Assembly: GCA_963555925.1 (NCBI GenBank)
Contig: CAUVXJ010000006.1
Location: 21,788-85,787 of the forward strand
Direction of reading: 5' to 3'
Origin: Protofrankia sp963555925
GTDB taxonomy: Bacteria; Actinomycetota; Actinomycetes; Frankiales; Frankiaceae
Length of the DNA: 64,000 nt
Shown: one piece after another, positions 1 through 8,016 of the stretch
How the letters are laid out: each line of letters opens with the position of its first letter
Numbering within the stretch: the stretch's first letter is position 1
Translations under genes and position numbers: made by a program
The notes under the pieces: model-generated
Databases searched by the model: none
What the model was told of the DNA's origin: nothing
The model's input: only the letters and a program-made list of their open reading frames with translations

Positions 1-141
1 TCTGCCGACTGTGGGACCTCTACACAACTCAGCATCGTCACGGAGGGTAGGGGTGAGCGATGTCCCGGGCGAGCTTTCAGCGGCCAGGGCACACATTTCA
101 CCTGTGCCGGCCGGTCGAGGACGTGAGCCGGACAGACGTTG

Positions 142-168
142 TTAAGAGCGACCGGCAATAGGGACGCG
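142..168 (+). repeat. Fragment of dispersed inverted-repeat element E1 (one terminus)
   Basis: The segment carries the E1 terminus: TTAAGAGCGACCGGCAATAG, then GGGACG. The same terminus occurs near 3825-3850, 19006-19027, 40937, 41083-41104 and 42412. No second terminus is seen nearby, so this looks like a solo end or a decayed copy. The rest of bases 1-412 holds no gene I can support. Confidence 0.7.
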
Positions 169-412
169 GCATCCCAGACCGCGACCGGGGGGCTGTCGCG
201 TGCATTGCGTGACGACACGGGGAGCTTATTTGTCTGGTTAGCCATCATTCAGGTGGTAGATGACTGGCTGGAATCGGGGTCCTTCAATGCGGTCCGTCAC
301 GACGCCGTAGGATCGTCAAGGTGAGACGTGTGGATCCGGTCCGGGTCACCCCCGCTGTGGTGATTGCGCCGGCTCAGGCGGTCGGGTCCGCTCCCGGTCG
401 GAGGTCGTGGGT

Positions 413-478
413 ATGACCTCACCGATCCGGCTGGCCTATCTCGGGCCTCCTGGCGCGTTCGCCGAGGCTGCGCTGATC
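413..478 (+). pseudogene. pheA: 5' fragment of prephenate dehydratase gene (pheA)
   Basis: An ATG with a well-placed GGAGG (8 nt upstream) starts a peptide that reads IRLAYLGPPGAFAEAAL. This is the typical N-terminus of prephenate dehydratase, which makes phenylpyruvate in phenylalanine synthesis. After about 22 codons the similarity stops abruptly; the frame runs on to 673 as unrelated, arginine-rich sequence. The start region is intact but about 90% of the enzyme is missing, so this is a truncated relic left by a rearrangement. I did not recognise the sequence at 480-700. The call rests on a short match and is moderately sure. Confidence 0.5.
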
Positions 479-783
479 ACTCTCCCGATCGTGCTTAAAT
501 ACGATCTTGAACAGTTATCGAACGTTGCGGTCCAGCACGCCGGACGATGCTTTCCGCAGCGCAGCGGTCTGGTTTTCCGGCCTGCGTGGGAACCTCGCCC
601 GCGCCTGAAAGATTCGGCCCAACGGTTGCGTTGCGAGCGCGATACCGCCGGGGGTAACCGCAGGCCGTCGTGAGTCAACACACAAACTCTCCGTACGTGT
701 CGTGGTCTGAGCGTGCTCTCTCCCCTTGGCGCATCCCGCGACGCGCTTCGCGTGCGTTACCTTGAGTCACATTCTTGATGCTG

Positions 784-807
784 AACGAGATCATAAACGA
801 GATCATA
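784..807. promoter_or_regulatory. 12-bp tandem repeat upstream of the TPR-like gene
   Basis: AACGAGATCATA is repeated exactly, head to tail, about 60 bp before the gene starting at 866. It lies in a locally AT-richer stretch. Position and exact repetition suggest a protein-binding site or an upstream promoter element. No known operator is recognised. Confidence 0.3.
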
Positions 808-865
808 TCGGTACGGAAAGTGCCACATTGTGGCCTTGCCGACAGGACACAGGGAGTGCGTAGTC

Positions 866-2311
866 ATGTCCCACGCTGACGAACTGTCCCCGTCAGCTTG
901 CTCGGCCAGTCTCTGGCCGGCGGCTGCGGAGGTAAGGCAGCCAGTCCCGCCCGATGTGCCGGCCGCGTCGATTCCGGCTGCCCGTACCCCCCTAGACGAT
1001 CATCCGGACTCCTATGTCCTGCCCGCCCCGACGTCGTCGCAGGGCGAAGCTCGCCCTTCCGTAGCCGTTCATCCGCTTCCCGAGCTATCGGTCCTCGAGC
1101 CGCCGGTTCCCGACTGCCCAGACCTTGATCCGCTAGCTGTCGGACCGACCGGCGCCGGTCGGGTGACGCCAGTCGGTCAGCCGCAGTACGACCGTCGTGA
1201 CATCCCCCTGATGTCGATCGCCGGGACATCGCCACCGCCCGATCGGCGGCAGTTTCACCTCTATGCCGGGGCAACCGTCGTCGGTGTGCTCCTCACCGAT
1301 GGGCAGTCTGCGGACGTGGTGGATGTGCGTGGTGCAACGGCGTCTCAGGTTGCGCTTGCACACGCCGAGGAACGGCTGGCCGCTTTGCTGCGCGCGCACG
1401 AGTACACGGCGCCTGCACATGTGGCGGTACAGGCAGTCCGCCTACGGTACGGTTTGGACCGTTTGGCCCGCGGTTCTCTACATGCTTTGGATGCCCGCCG
1501 GTTGCGGATCATCGCTGGTCGGCTTACCGTTTTGCACGCCGATGCGGCGTTCAAGCTGGGTGAGCCCGACGCGGCACGTGCCCTGGCCGCCCAGGGATAC
1601 GCAGACGGGCAGTGGGCCGGTGACGGCCCGTTGCAGGGATCGGCCCGTGAGATCGCGGCGGTGGCCGAGTTCTACGGCGGGCGTCCGGCGGAGGCCCTGC
1701 AGCTCGCGCGGGACGGGCTGCGCCACGTCAGTGGCGGTCCGGTACGGGCGCGCCTGATCTGTCAGGAGGCCCGCGCACTCGCGGCCCTCGGCGACGTCCG
1801 TGGCGCCGCACGGGCACTGGATGTCGCCTACGATCTTGCTGATATGATTCCCGTGGAACAATGGGGATCTCCCGGTCCGGGCTTTGACACCTTCCATCCG
1901 GTGGAGGTCTCCTACAACGCGACCACGGCGTTGTGCCTGCTTGGTAGACCCCGGGCCGCAGAGGAACACGCACAGATCGCCATGCCCCGGCTTGACGCGA
2001 TGAACACCCCCGGTTTCCGATCTGTAATCAGACTGGATCTTGCATTGGCTCTGGTCCGCCAAGGACGGCTCGAGCTTGACCGGGTCTGCGCGTTGGCCAC
2101 CGAGGCGATCACTATCTCCTGGGGACGCACGGTGGCGTCGGCATCGAATCGGGCCGATGAGTTGCTGGCAATAACCCGAACGCACGGTGACGTCCGCGAC
2201 GTACGCGAGCTTGCGGCGTTCATACGCGAGTGGCAGCGGGAGGGCGAAAGAGGCATCGCCAGGGATGTCAGGGATGTCAGGGATGTCAGGGATGTGGACG
2301 TCGGACCGTAG
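866..2311 (+). CDS. TPR-like helical repeat protein, probably regulatory
   Basis: This is a 481-aa protein. I chose the ATG at 866 because GGGAG lies 9 nt before it; an in-frame start at 830 has no such site. The first ~125 residues are proline-rich and look disordered. From about residue 165 the chain is alpha-helical with TPR-like pairs such as GEPDAARALAAQGYADG and GRPAEALQLARDGLRH. This resembles the C-terminal half of streptomycete XRE-type regulators, but no helix-turn-helix is visible. The C-terminus ends in RDVRDVRDVRDV, encoded by a 9-bp tandem repeat (2262-2297). A phosphotransferase gene follows, a pairing common in actinomycetes. The function is unproven. Confidence 0.7.
   Translation: MSHADELSPSACSASLWPAAAEVRQPVPPDVPAASIPAARTPLDDHPDSYVLPAPTSSQGEARPSVAVHPLPELSVLEPPVPDCPDLDPLAVGPTGAGRVTPVGQPQYDRRDIPLMSIAGTSPPPDRRQFHLYAGATVVGVLLTDGQSADVVDVRGATASQVALAHAEERLAALLRAHEYTAPAHVAVQAVRLRYGLDRLARGSLHALDARRLRIIAGRLTVLHADAAFKLGEPDAARALAAQGYADGQWAGDGPLQGSAREIAAVAEFYGGRPAEALQLARDGLRHVSGGPVRARLICQEARALAALGDVRGAARALDVAYDLADMIPVEQWGSPGPGFDTFHPVEVSYNATTALCLLGRPRAAEEHAQIAMPRLDAMNTPGFRSVIRLDLALALVRQGRLELDRVCALATEAITISWGRTVASASNRADELLAITRTHGDVRDVRELAAFIREWQREGERGIARDVRDVRDVRDVDVGP
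2262..2297 (+). repeat. 9-bp tandem repeat (four units) inside coding sequence
   Basis: The unit GGGATGTCA is repeated three times exactly, with a fourth diverged copy. It keeps the reading frame and encodes RDV triplets near the C-terminus of the TPR-like protein. It is one of several in-frame microsatellites in this window. Confidence 0.8.
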
Positions 2312-2471
2312 ATCTCGGTAAGCAGGTGAGTCCGTCGCTGAACGTGCTTGACGAACCAACAGCAATGACCGTGTGTCATGAGGGCACGGAAGGGCGCGGA
2401 GCAAGGTGGGTACGTTCGGAGGAACTGGCCTGACGACGCTCCGTGTTGAATGAAGATCGGAGTGGAATCGG

Positions 2472-3593
2472 ATGGCAGTCACGGGATGCGATGGTCGCTT
2501 CACCGTGGCGAACGCCTGGTCGATTCTCCGCGAGATATGCGTGGCGGTCGGGTTGGATGACCGGGATGCCGAGGTCATCAAGATTGCCGCCAATGCGGTG
2601 TTCCGCTTGCCGCGGGCCAGGCTGGTCATCCGGATCTCCGGGTCGCAGGCGATGGCGCACCGTGCGCACAAGGTTGTCCAGGTCGCTCGCTGGATGGCTC
2701 GACACGAGGTGCCGGCGGTGCGCCTTGCGCCGGGTCTGCCGGCACCGCTGCTCCTCGGCAGCGTCGTGGCCACATTGTGGATCGACGCCCAGGCCGAGCC
2801 GCGACCGGCGGAGCCGCCCGGTCGCCATGTCCAGGAGAACCAGCCCCTGCCGGGCGCCCGCGGGCCAACCGCACACGCCGCCACAACACGCGGCTCGGCT
2901 GCACGCGGTGCCACAGCACGTGGCTCGACTGCACTCGGCTCGACTGCACTCGGCTCGACCGCGCACGTATCGACGTCACGCGCCTCCACCGCGGGTGAAC
3001 GGGTGGTGCATAGCGGCCCGCCGACCGTGTCCGACCTCGCGGCGGCCCTGCAGCGGATCCATGCGCTACCGCTACCCGATGCTGCGTTACCCCATTGGGA
3101 CCCGCTGGACGACGTTCGTAGGCGCCTTGCCGACGCGGAGGGTCTCGCCGATCCTGACTTCGCTTTTCTCCGGCGGATGGCCGACCGGCTCGAAGTCGCC
3201 CTTGAGAGGGTGACGTACGACCTCCCTGCGGGGATCCTCCATGGCGATGCCCATCTCGGCAACCTGATCAGATGCCACGACGGACGAGTGATCGTGTGCG
3301 ACTTCGATTCCACCTGCTATGGACCCACCGAATGGGACCTGATCCCGGTAGCTGTCGGGCGGCTGAGGTTCGGCTACCCGCCGGAGCAGCACGCGGTGCT
3401 TGCGTCCGAGTACGGCTTCGATGTGACGCGTTGGTCGGGATTCGAGGTCCTGCGGGCACTGCGGGAACTGAAGTTGGTCACCAGCGTTGTGCCGATCCTC
3501 GCGAGCAATCCGCGGGTGGCGGCGCAGTTCGCCATCCGCCTGGCGAGCCTGCGCTATGCGGACGAAAGCGTCCGCTGGTTGCCGTATTCCTGA
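2472..3593 (+). CDS. Aminoglycoside phosphotransferase-fold kinase with a repetitive insert
   Basis: This 373-aa APH/choline-kinase family protein carries the Brenner motif ILHGDAHLGNLI (about residues 256-267) and the metal-binding DFD-type motif VIVCDFDS (about 273-280), so an ATP-dependent small-molecule kinase is likely. The substrate is unknown. The N-lobe (about residues 1-107) and C-lobe (from about 185) are separated by a low-complexity stretch of TARGSTALGSTALGSTAH-type repeats that family members normally lack. The insert is encoded by near-identical GGCTCGACTGCACTC units. Whether the enzyme still folds is uncertain. It may be co-transcribed with the TPR-like gene 160 bp upstream. 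Confidence 0.8.
   Translation: MAVTGCDGRFTVANAWSILREICVAVGLDDRDAEVIKIAANAVFRLPRARLVIRISGSQAMAHRAHKVVQVARWMARHEVPAVRLAPGLPAPLLLGSVVATLWIDAQAEPRPAEPPGRHVQENQPLPGARGPTAHAATTRGSAARGATARGSTALGSTALGSTAHVSTSRASTAGERVVHSGPPTVSDLAAALQRIHALPLPDAALPHWDPLDDVRRRLADAEGLADPDFAFLRRMADRLEVALERVTYDLPAGILHGDAHLGNLIRCHDGRVIVCDFDSTCYGPTEWDLIPVAVGRLRFGYPPEQHAVLASEYGFDVTRWSGFEVLRALRELKLVTSVVPILASNPRVAAQFAIRLASLRYADESVRWLPYS
2881..2966 (+). repeat. In-frame 15-bp repeat expansion within the kinase gene
   Basis: Imperfect copies of GGCTCGACTGCACTC and relatives (for example GGCTCGGCTGCACGC) follow each other without breaking the frame. They encode Ser/Thr/Ala-rich peptide between the two lobes of the kinase. Confidence 0.75.
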
Positions 3594-3824
3594 CTCTTAT
3601 CAGTTTTCTGATAGTTCTTCGAACCAGGATTTTCGCTGTTTCCCGAGATTGAACAGGGCTCGTCGTCCTGTTCGGGATGTGAATCTGTACAAATTTTAAT
3701 CGGTGGATCCGGAGGCTGCTGTTGCCATCGTATCGGAACACCGTTGGTAATCGTGTCCGGGCGGTGTGGCGATTGTGTCTGATATCGGGCTCGTTGAGCT
3801 GATCGGCCCTGTCCGGGGGGATCG
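3594..3824. other. Intergenic, no gene seen
   Basis: This stretch is AT-richer than its surroundings and separates convergent genes. I see no convincing coding frame or RNA gene. Confidence 0.6.
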
Positions 3825-3850
3825 GCGCCCCTATTGCCGGTCGCTCTTAG
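3825..3850 (-). repeat. Solo terminus of E1 that forms the end of the PAP2 gene
   Basis: Read on the minus strand this is TAAGAGCGACCGGCAATAGG, then GGCG, the E1 terminus. The last five codons and the TAG stop of the PAP2 phosphatase gene (KSDRQ-stop) are made of this repeat. The element therefore seems to have replaced the gene's original 3' end. Confidence 0.8.
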
Positions 3851-4700
3851 GTCGGACCGAAGAAGATCCTTTGAAGATGCGTCGGGTGAATACGGCGATC
3901 ATGGTCGCTGTCCAGGCGACCGCGAGTAGGCAGCCGCCGATGACATCCGACAGATAGTGCACACCGAGCGTGAGGCGTGCACCCCCGACCGCCGCAATGA
4001 TCAGCGCAGTCGGTGCTGCCACGCCGACCGTCGGCCGACGCCCGTGGACGGCGGCCAGCGCGGTCAGCCCCACCAGCACCGCGACCGTCACCCCGACCAC
4101 GTGCCCGGACGGGAAGCTCGTTCCATGGGCCGTGGCGACTGGCTCCGCGACGGACGGGCGTGGCCGAGCGACGAGGGCTTTGACCGCGGTGCTGACGATT
4201 CCACCGATCCCGACGGTGATCGCGATGAACAGGGTCAGCCAGCGAAGGCCGGCCGGATCGAGCCGGCCGAGACCACGGGCGTTCGCACCCCGCACGGGGC
4301 TCGCCCGCGCCCACAATGTCACCACAACTGCCAGGGTTGCCAATCTGAGGATGAACGGGGCGATCAGGATGCTCAGGACATCGGCGGCGTCGATCAGCCA
4401 ACCCCGGGTGACCACGACGGCGTTGAGGTCCCCGGCCGTGGCGGTGTCCACGTGTGCAAGGGGCGCCCAGCGGATCTTCACCACGATCGTCAGTACGACG
4501 AACAGCCCAGCGCACGTCCCCGCGATCCACCAGGCGCGCGTCGCAGGGAGCGGTCGCGGACGGCCCGGCGGCCCCGATGCCGACAGCCCTGCCGACAGCC
4601 TTGCCGACAGCCCTGCCGACAGCCGCGGTCGAGGTCGAGGCCGAGGCCGAGGCCGCGGACCGTTGCCTTTCCCCGTCGAGGACTGTCGGGCTCCCATCAC
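3831..4700 (-). CDS. PAP2-superfamily membrane phosphatase
   Basis: This 289-aa protein has the three PAP2 signature blocks in order: KALVARPRP, SFPSGH and a GGARLTLGVHYLSD block that supplies the catalytic His-Asp. Several hydrophobic segments indicate an integral membrane enzyme, probably acting on a lipid or isoprenoid phosphate at the outer face. The GTG at 4700 follows GGGGAGA by 7 nt; an ATG one codon later is an alternative. The N-terminus has PR dipeptide repeats and LSAGLSARLSAGLSA, encoded by 6-bp and 12-bp tandem repeats. The C-terminus and stop are supplied by a dispersed repeat. Confidence 0.85.
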   Translation of the reverse strand: MMGARQSSTGKGNGPRPRPRPRPRPRLSAGLSARLSAGLSASGPPGRPRPLPATRAWWIAGTCAGLFVVLTIVVKIRWAPLAHVDTATAGDLNAVVVTRGWLIDAADVLSILIAPFILRLATLAVVVTLWARASPVRGANARGLGRLDPAGLRWLTLFIAITVGIGGIVSTAVKALVARPRPSVAEPVATAHGTSFPSGHVVGVTVAVLVGLTALAAVHGRRPTVGVAAPTALIIAAVGGARLTLGVHYLSDVIGGCLLAVAWTATMIAVFTRRIFKGSSSVRPKSDRQ

Positions 4701-5363
4701 GTTCCAGTCTCCCCCGCCGGGCGCGGGAAGCCGACCCAGACGGCCCGGCTGTCCTCCCGGGTGGGCCGGGCCGGAGCCGGTCGCTCTAGATTTTCCACGA
4801 GCCGGGAAATCATTTATCCCGAGCGCGCCGAGAGCATGAGCACCTTGATTCCCTCAGGTTTTCTCCTCGGCGGCGTGTTTCTTTTTCGTCGTCGGTTCGA
4901 AAGGCGACCGTCCGGGCGGGAGAAAGAGCGGCCGCGGCTCGCCTGAGAATTCGTCGACTACTGTTGTCGCGGTCGCCGTCGGGTCGAGATGCCGGTCTCC
5001 GGGTCGGTCAGAATAGTGCAGCCGTGACCGGGTGTACCGGCCATCACCAGATCCGGAATCCATCAGCGGCACCGTCTCGCGGGTGTCGAACGTGGCCATC
5101 CGACGTCACTCGGTGGCCCGGTGGAGGGTTACCGCCCGATATATCGGTGCCTTCCCGGCCGACGGTGGCGAGTTCTGTGGACCGCATGATACGTGCTCGT
5201 TCCCTCAGTATTGTTTCTCTTTTGCGGCATGACCTCATTTTGCAGTAAGGAGACTTTTCGAAATTACACGGACGAAGTCGGCCGGTGGGGTTGACCGGGT
5301 GAGCGCCCAGTGGAGTAGGGTCACTTCTTGTTCGGTCAGTCCCGGCGAGAGGAAGAAAACGTG
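4701..5363. other. Intergenic, no gene seen
   Basis: The segment lies between the divergent PAP2 and CsbD-like genes. I see no supported coding frame. It probably holds both promoters, but no clear -35/-10 pair stands out. Confidence 0.5.
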
Positions 5364-5699
5364 ATGGCACAGCAGCAGCAGCAGCAGCAAATCGAACAGC
5401 AGCTGCGGCAGAACTGGCAGCAGATCCGGTACCGCCTTCTCGATGAATTCGGACAGGTCGGCACCGCGGACCTCGACGCGGCTCGTGACGTCAACGATCT
5501 CGTTCAGCGGATCGCGGACAAGACCCACCACAGCGAGCGCTACGTCGAGACTCGGCTGCAGGAGCTCGTCGGCGCCGGCGCGGGTGTCGGTGGCCAGTTC
5601 GGCGGCCAGCAGCAGGGTGGCGGCCAGGGCTTCGGCCAGCAGGGCCAGCAGGGCCAGCAGGGGCAGCAGAGCCAGCAGGGACAGCCGTTCGGTCGCTAG
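5364..5699 (+). CDS. CsbD-like small stress protein with Gln/Gly-rich tails
   Basis: This 111-aa protein starts at the ATG after GAGAGGAAG. The core (about residues 14-67: NWQQIRYRLLDEFGQV, then DLDAARDVNDLV, then a SERYVETRLQEL helix) follows the CsbD pattern of a Trp near the start, a DLD turn and two helices. CsbD proteins are small, soluble and often induced by general stress; their biochemical role is unknown. The core is flanked by poly-Gln at the N-terminus and a GQQGQQGQQSQQG tail, both encoded by triplet or 9-bp repeats. It is a single gene with its own promoter region. Confidence 0.65.
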   Translation: MAQQQQQQQIEQQLRQNWQQIRYRLLDEFGQVGTADLDAARDVNDLVQRIADKTHHSERYVETRLQELVGAGAGVGGQFGGQQQGGGQGFGQQGQQGQQGQQSQQGQPFGR

Positions 5700-5826
5700 T
5701 CCCGCCGTCGTGACGGTGGAACACCGCTACCTGTCCTGACGCCCGTGGCGGCGCGCGAAGCGATGATCGCACGACCGTCGGCCAGGTGGCATGACGGTGC
5801 GCGGTCTTCATTTGCGCAAAATCCGG

Positions 5827-5875
5827 ACCAGTCAGGTGGTCTCACCACCAAGTATCAGGAGACCACCTGACTGGT
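5827..5875. repeat. 17-bp perfect inverted repeat next to an assembly gap
   Basis: Arms 5827-5843 and 5859-5875 are exact reverse complements (ACCAGTCAGGTGGTCTC) around a 15-nt loop. It lies about 130 bp after the CsbD-like gene and 29 bp before the run of N. It could be a terminator or the end of another repeated element. Confidence 0.7.
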
Positions 5876-5903
5876 TCAGGTACCGGCATGAGATCAAGGT
5901 AGG

Positions 5904-6235
5904 NNNNNNNNNNNNNNNNNNNNNNNNNNNNNNNNNNNNNNNNNNNNNNNNNNNNNNNNNNNNNNNNNNNNNNNNNNNNNNNNNNNNNNNNNNNNNNNNN
6001 NNNNNNNNNNNNNNNNNNNNNNNNNNNNNNNNNNNNNNNNNNNNNNNNNNNNNNNNNNNNNNNNNNNNNNNNNNNNNNNNNNNNNNNNNNNNNNNNNNNN
6101 NNNNNNNNNNNNNNNNNNNNNNNNNNNNNNNNNNNNNNNNNNNNNNNNNNNNNNNNNNNNNNNNNNNNNNNNNNNNNNNNNNNNNNNNNNNNNNNNNNNN
6201 NNNNNNNNNNNNNNNNNNNNNNNNNNNNNNNNNNN
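5904..6235. other. Assembly gap (332 N)
   Basis: Unknown bases. The 49-bp inverted repeat immediately to the left suggests a repeated element caused the gap. Confidence 0.95.
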
Positions 6236-6248
6236 GCTGATCCAAAAA

Positions 6249-6416
6249 TCATGCTGTCAGGCTCACCAGGAGCGTCCGGTATTCCAGCAGGGCGTCGATC
6301 AGACCCGTGACAATCGGGTTGCGGGGCATTTGACCCAACTCAGCAAGAATTGAATCCGTCTGTTCCAGCGTAGGCTGGGCGTCGACAGCGGCGACGAGTG
6401 TGACTAGTCTGCTCAT
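6249..6416 (-). CDS. Small protein of unknown function
   Basis: This 55-aa frame begins at an ATG with GAAAGG upstream and reads SRLVTLVAAVDAQPTLEQ at its start. It has no membrane segment or recognised motif. The start region is plausible and the composition looks protein-like, but there is no family evidence. Its stop lies 13 bp from the gap edge. Confidence 0.35.
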   Translation of the reverse strand: MSRLVTLVAAVDAQPTLEQTDSILAELGQMPRNPIVTGLIDALLEYRTLLVSLTA

Positions 6417-6602
6417 GGGCGGCCTTTCGACGACTCACAGTCGTGAAGCGACGTCCATGTGACCAGCACATCGTGTGGCTGGGTCGCCTCACCGGATACA
6501 CCTGCCAAAACGGCACCGCGTGGCGGGTTCACCATCACTTTTCGCTCCATGCCCTTCAGGGAGGAGCCCGGCTCCTTTGTCGGGCAGTGCTACAACTGAC
6601 GT

Positions 6603-6619
6603 TACCGTAAAAAACGGTA
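6603..6619. promoter_or_regulatory. Small palindrome, possible operator
   Basis: TACCGT and ACGGTA flank an A5 spacer in the region between the minus-strand small ORF and the acetyltransferase gene. It is short, so the assignment is weak. Confidence 0.2.
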
Positions 6620-7001
6620 GAGCTGCGGTGTTCCCGCCGGGTTGAATGGTCGTTACGGCGAGGTAACAAAGTTTGCGCCCTGTAGTCGGATCGCCCCCGG
6701 CCCGGTGGATGCCTGCGGGCTGATTGCGCTATTTGTGCATGATGCGCCGACCGGCGCAAACTCATTGCTTCCCGTGACCCTCTCCGAGGGCATCAATCCA
6801 CCGCCGCTGCGTATCAGTGGTGGCGCATTCGGTCGGGGAACCGATGCATCGGGCCGGCGTCCTCGTACCGGCCGGAGAGCGTTGGAGTCCGCAAGTCGAC
6901 TCAGCCTGCTGCGGTGCCACCGCATCGCGTGTGGCCGCGGTGGGTGCGGCTGCGAGGGGCACGCGAGAAGGCTTCGTTCCCAGGCCGGTAGCCTCAGATG
7001 C

Positions 7002-8003
7002 GTGGTCAGTGCAGGTCCGTCTCCGGGCGGCAGTCGGCGGACGGCGGCCGGCGGGGTTGCCGCACCCGCCGGAAGTAGCCCCGGACGTGATGCGCTGGCG
7101 GCGCCGGGTGTCGGCGAACGGGTCGATGTAGCCCTCAGTCGTGAGTTGGAGGGCCTTGCGCATCGTGCGTGGCCCCCGTTGCGTGCGCGCCACGTCGATG
7201 GTTGGATGCTGCGGGAGTCGGCCGGCTCGTCGCGGCGCGGGAACTCGGTCTGGGCACGTGGCGACGTTTCTGATCTTTCTTTCGCGCTCGACGAGGTCCG
7301 CCGGTTCTACGCCGCGGCAGGACTTCGCCCGACGATCCAGATCACCCCGGTCTCGTTGCCGGCCGGCATCCACCAGGCGCTGGACGCGGCCGGGTTCGAC
7401 GACACCGGTCCGACCGATGTCTGCACCGCTGATCTGGCGGACCTCGCCGGACGGCTGGCTGTCGCTGCGTCCGTCGATGCCGCCGCGAGTGCTACCGCTG
7501 GTGTCGGCGCTGACAGACCGCCGGGGGTGCCCGGGCCGGGAAACACAGGATCTGTCCGCGCCGGCGGTGCCGATACGATCATGTTCGATGGCATCGCCGA
7601 CACCTGGCTGGACGTTGCCGGGCGGGTGCTGTCGACCTTCGCCGATCAGCGCACCGGTACCCTCAAGGTGTTGGCGAATCTCACGGTGGCGGCGAAATAC
7701 GCCTTGTGCGTGGCCGACGGTGTGCCGGTCGCGGTCGGCCGCGGGGTCGTGGACGGAGACTGGCTCGGCGTCTACAGCATGGCAACCGTACCGGCCGCGC
7801 GCGGCCGGGGAGCGGCGCGCGCCGTCCTTGCCGGGCTTGTCACCTGGGCTGCCGACGCGGGTGCGTCGCGCGCCTACCTGCAGGTGGAACAGACCAGCGT
7901 CGCGGCCCGCCGACTGTATGGCGCGCTAGGGTTCCGACCCGTCTATCGGTACTCCTACCGACGGCATCATCCCGCCGACGGTCCGGATGTGACCGGACCC
8001 TGA
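7002..8003 (+). CDS. GNAT-family N-acetyltransferase
   Basis: The C-terminal domain has the acetyl-CoA binding pattern VPAARGRGAARAVL followed by ARRLYGALGFRPVYRYSYR, which is diagnostic of GNAT enzymes. The upstream part (RAWPPLRARHVDGWMLRESAG) looks like the start of an N-terminal GNAT-like half. The frame is open from 6642, but the first ~120 codons look non-coding. I used the GTG at 7002 for lack of a clear ribosome site; the true start may be nearer 7110-7150. The substrate is unknown. It lies 13 bp before folP and may be the first gene of that operon. Confidence 0.7.
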   Translation: MVSAGPSPGGSRRTAAGGVAAPAGSSPGRDALAAPGVGERVDVALSRELEGLAHRAWPPLRARHVDGWMLRESAGSSRRGNSVWARGDVSDLSFALDEVRRFYAAAGLRPTIQITPVSLPAGIHQALDAAGFDDTGPTDVCTADLADLAGRLAVAASVDAAASATAGVGADRPPGVPGPGNTGSVRAGGADTIMFDGIADTWLDVAGRVLSTFADQRTGTLKVLANLTVAAKYALCVADGVPVAVGRGVVDGDWLGVYSMATVPAARGRGAARAVLAGLVTWAADAGASRAYLQVEQTSVAARRLYGALGFRPVYRYSYRRHHPADGPDVTGP

Positions 8004-8016
8004 TCATCGAGGAGTC

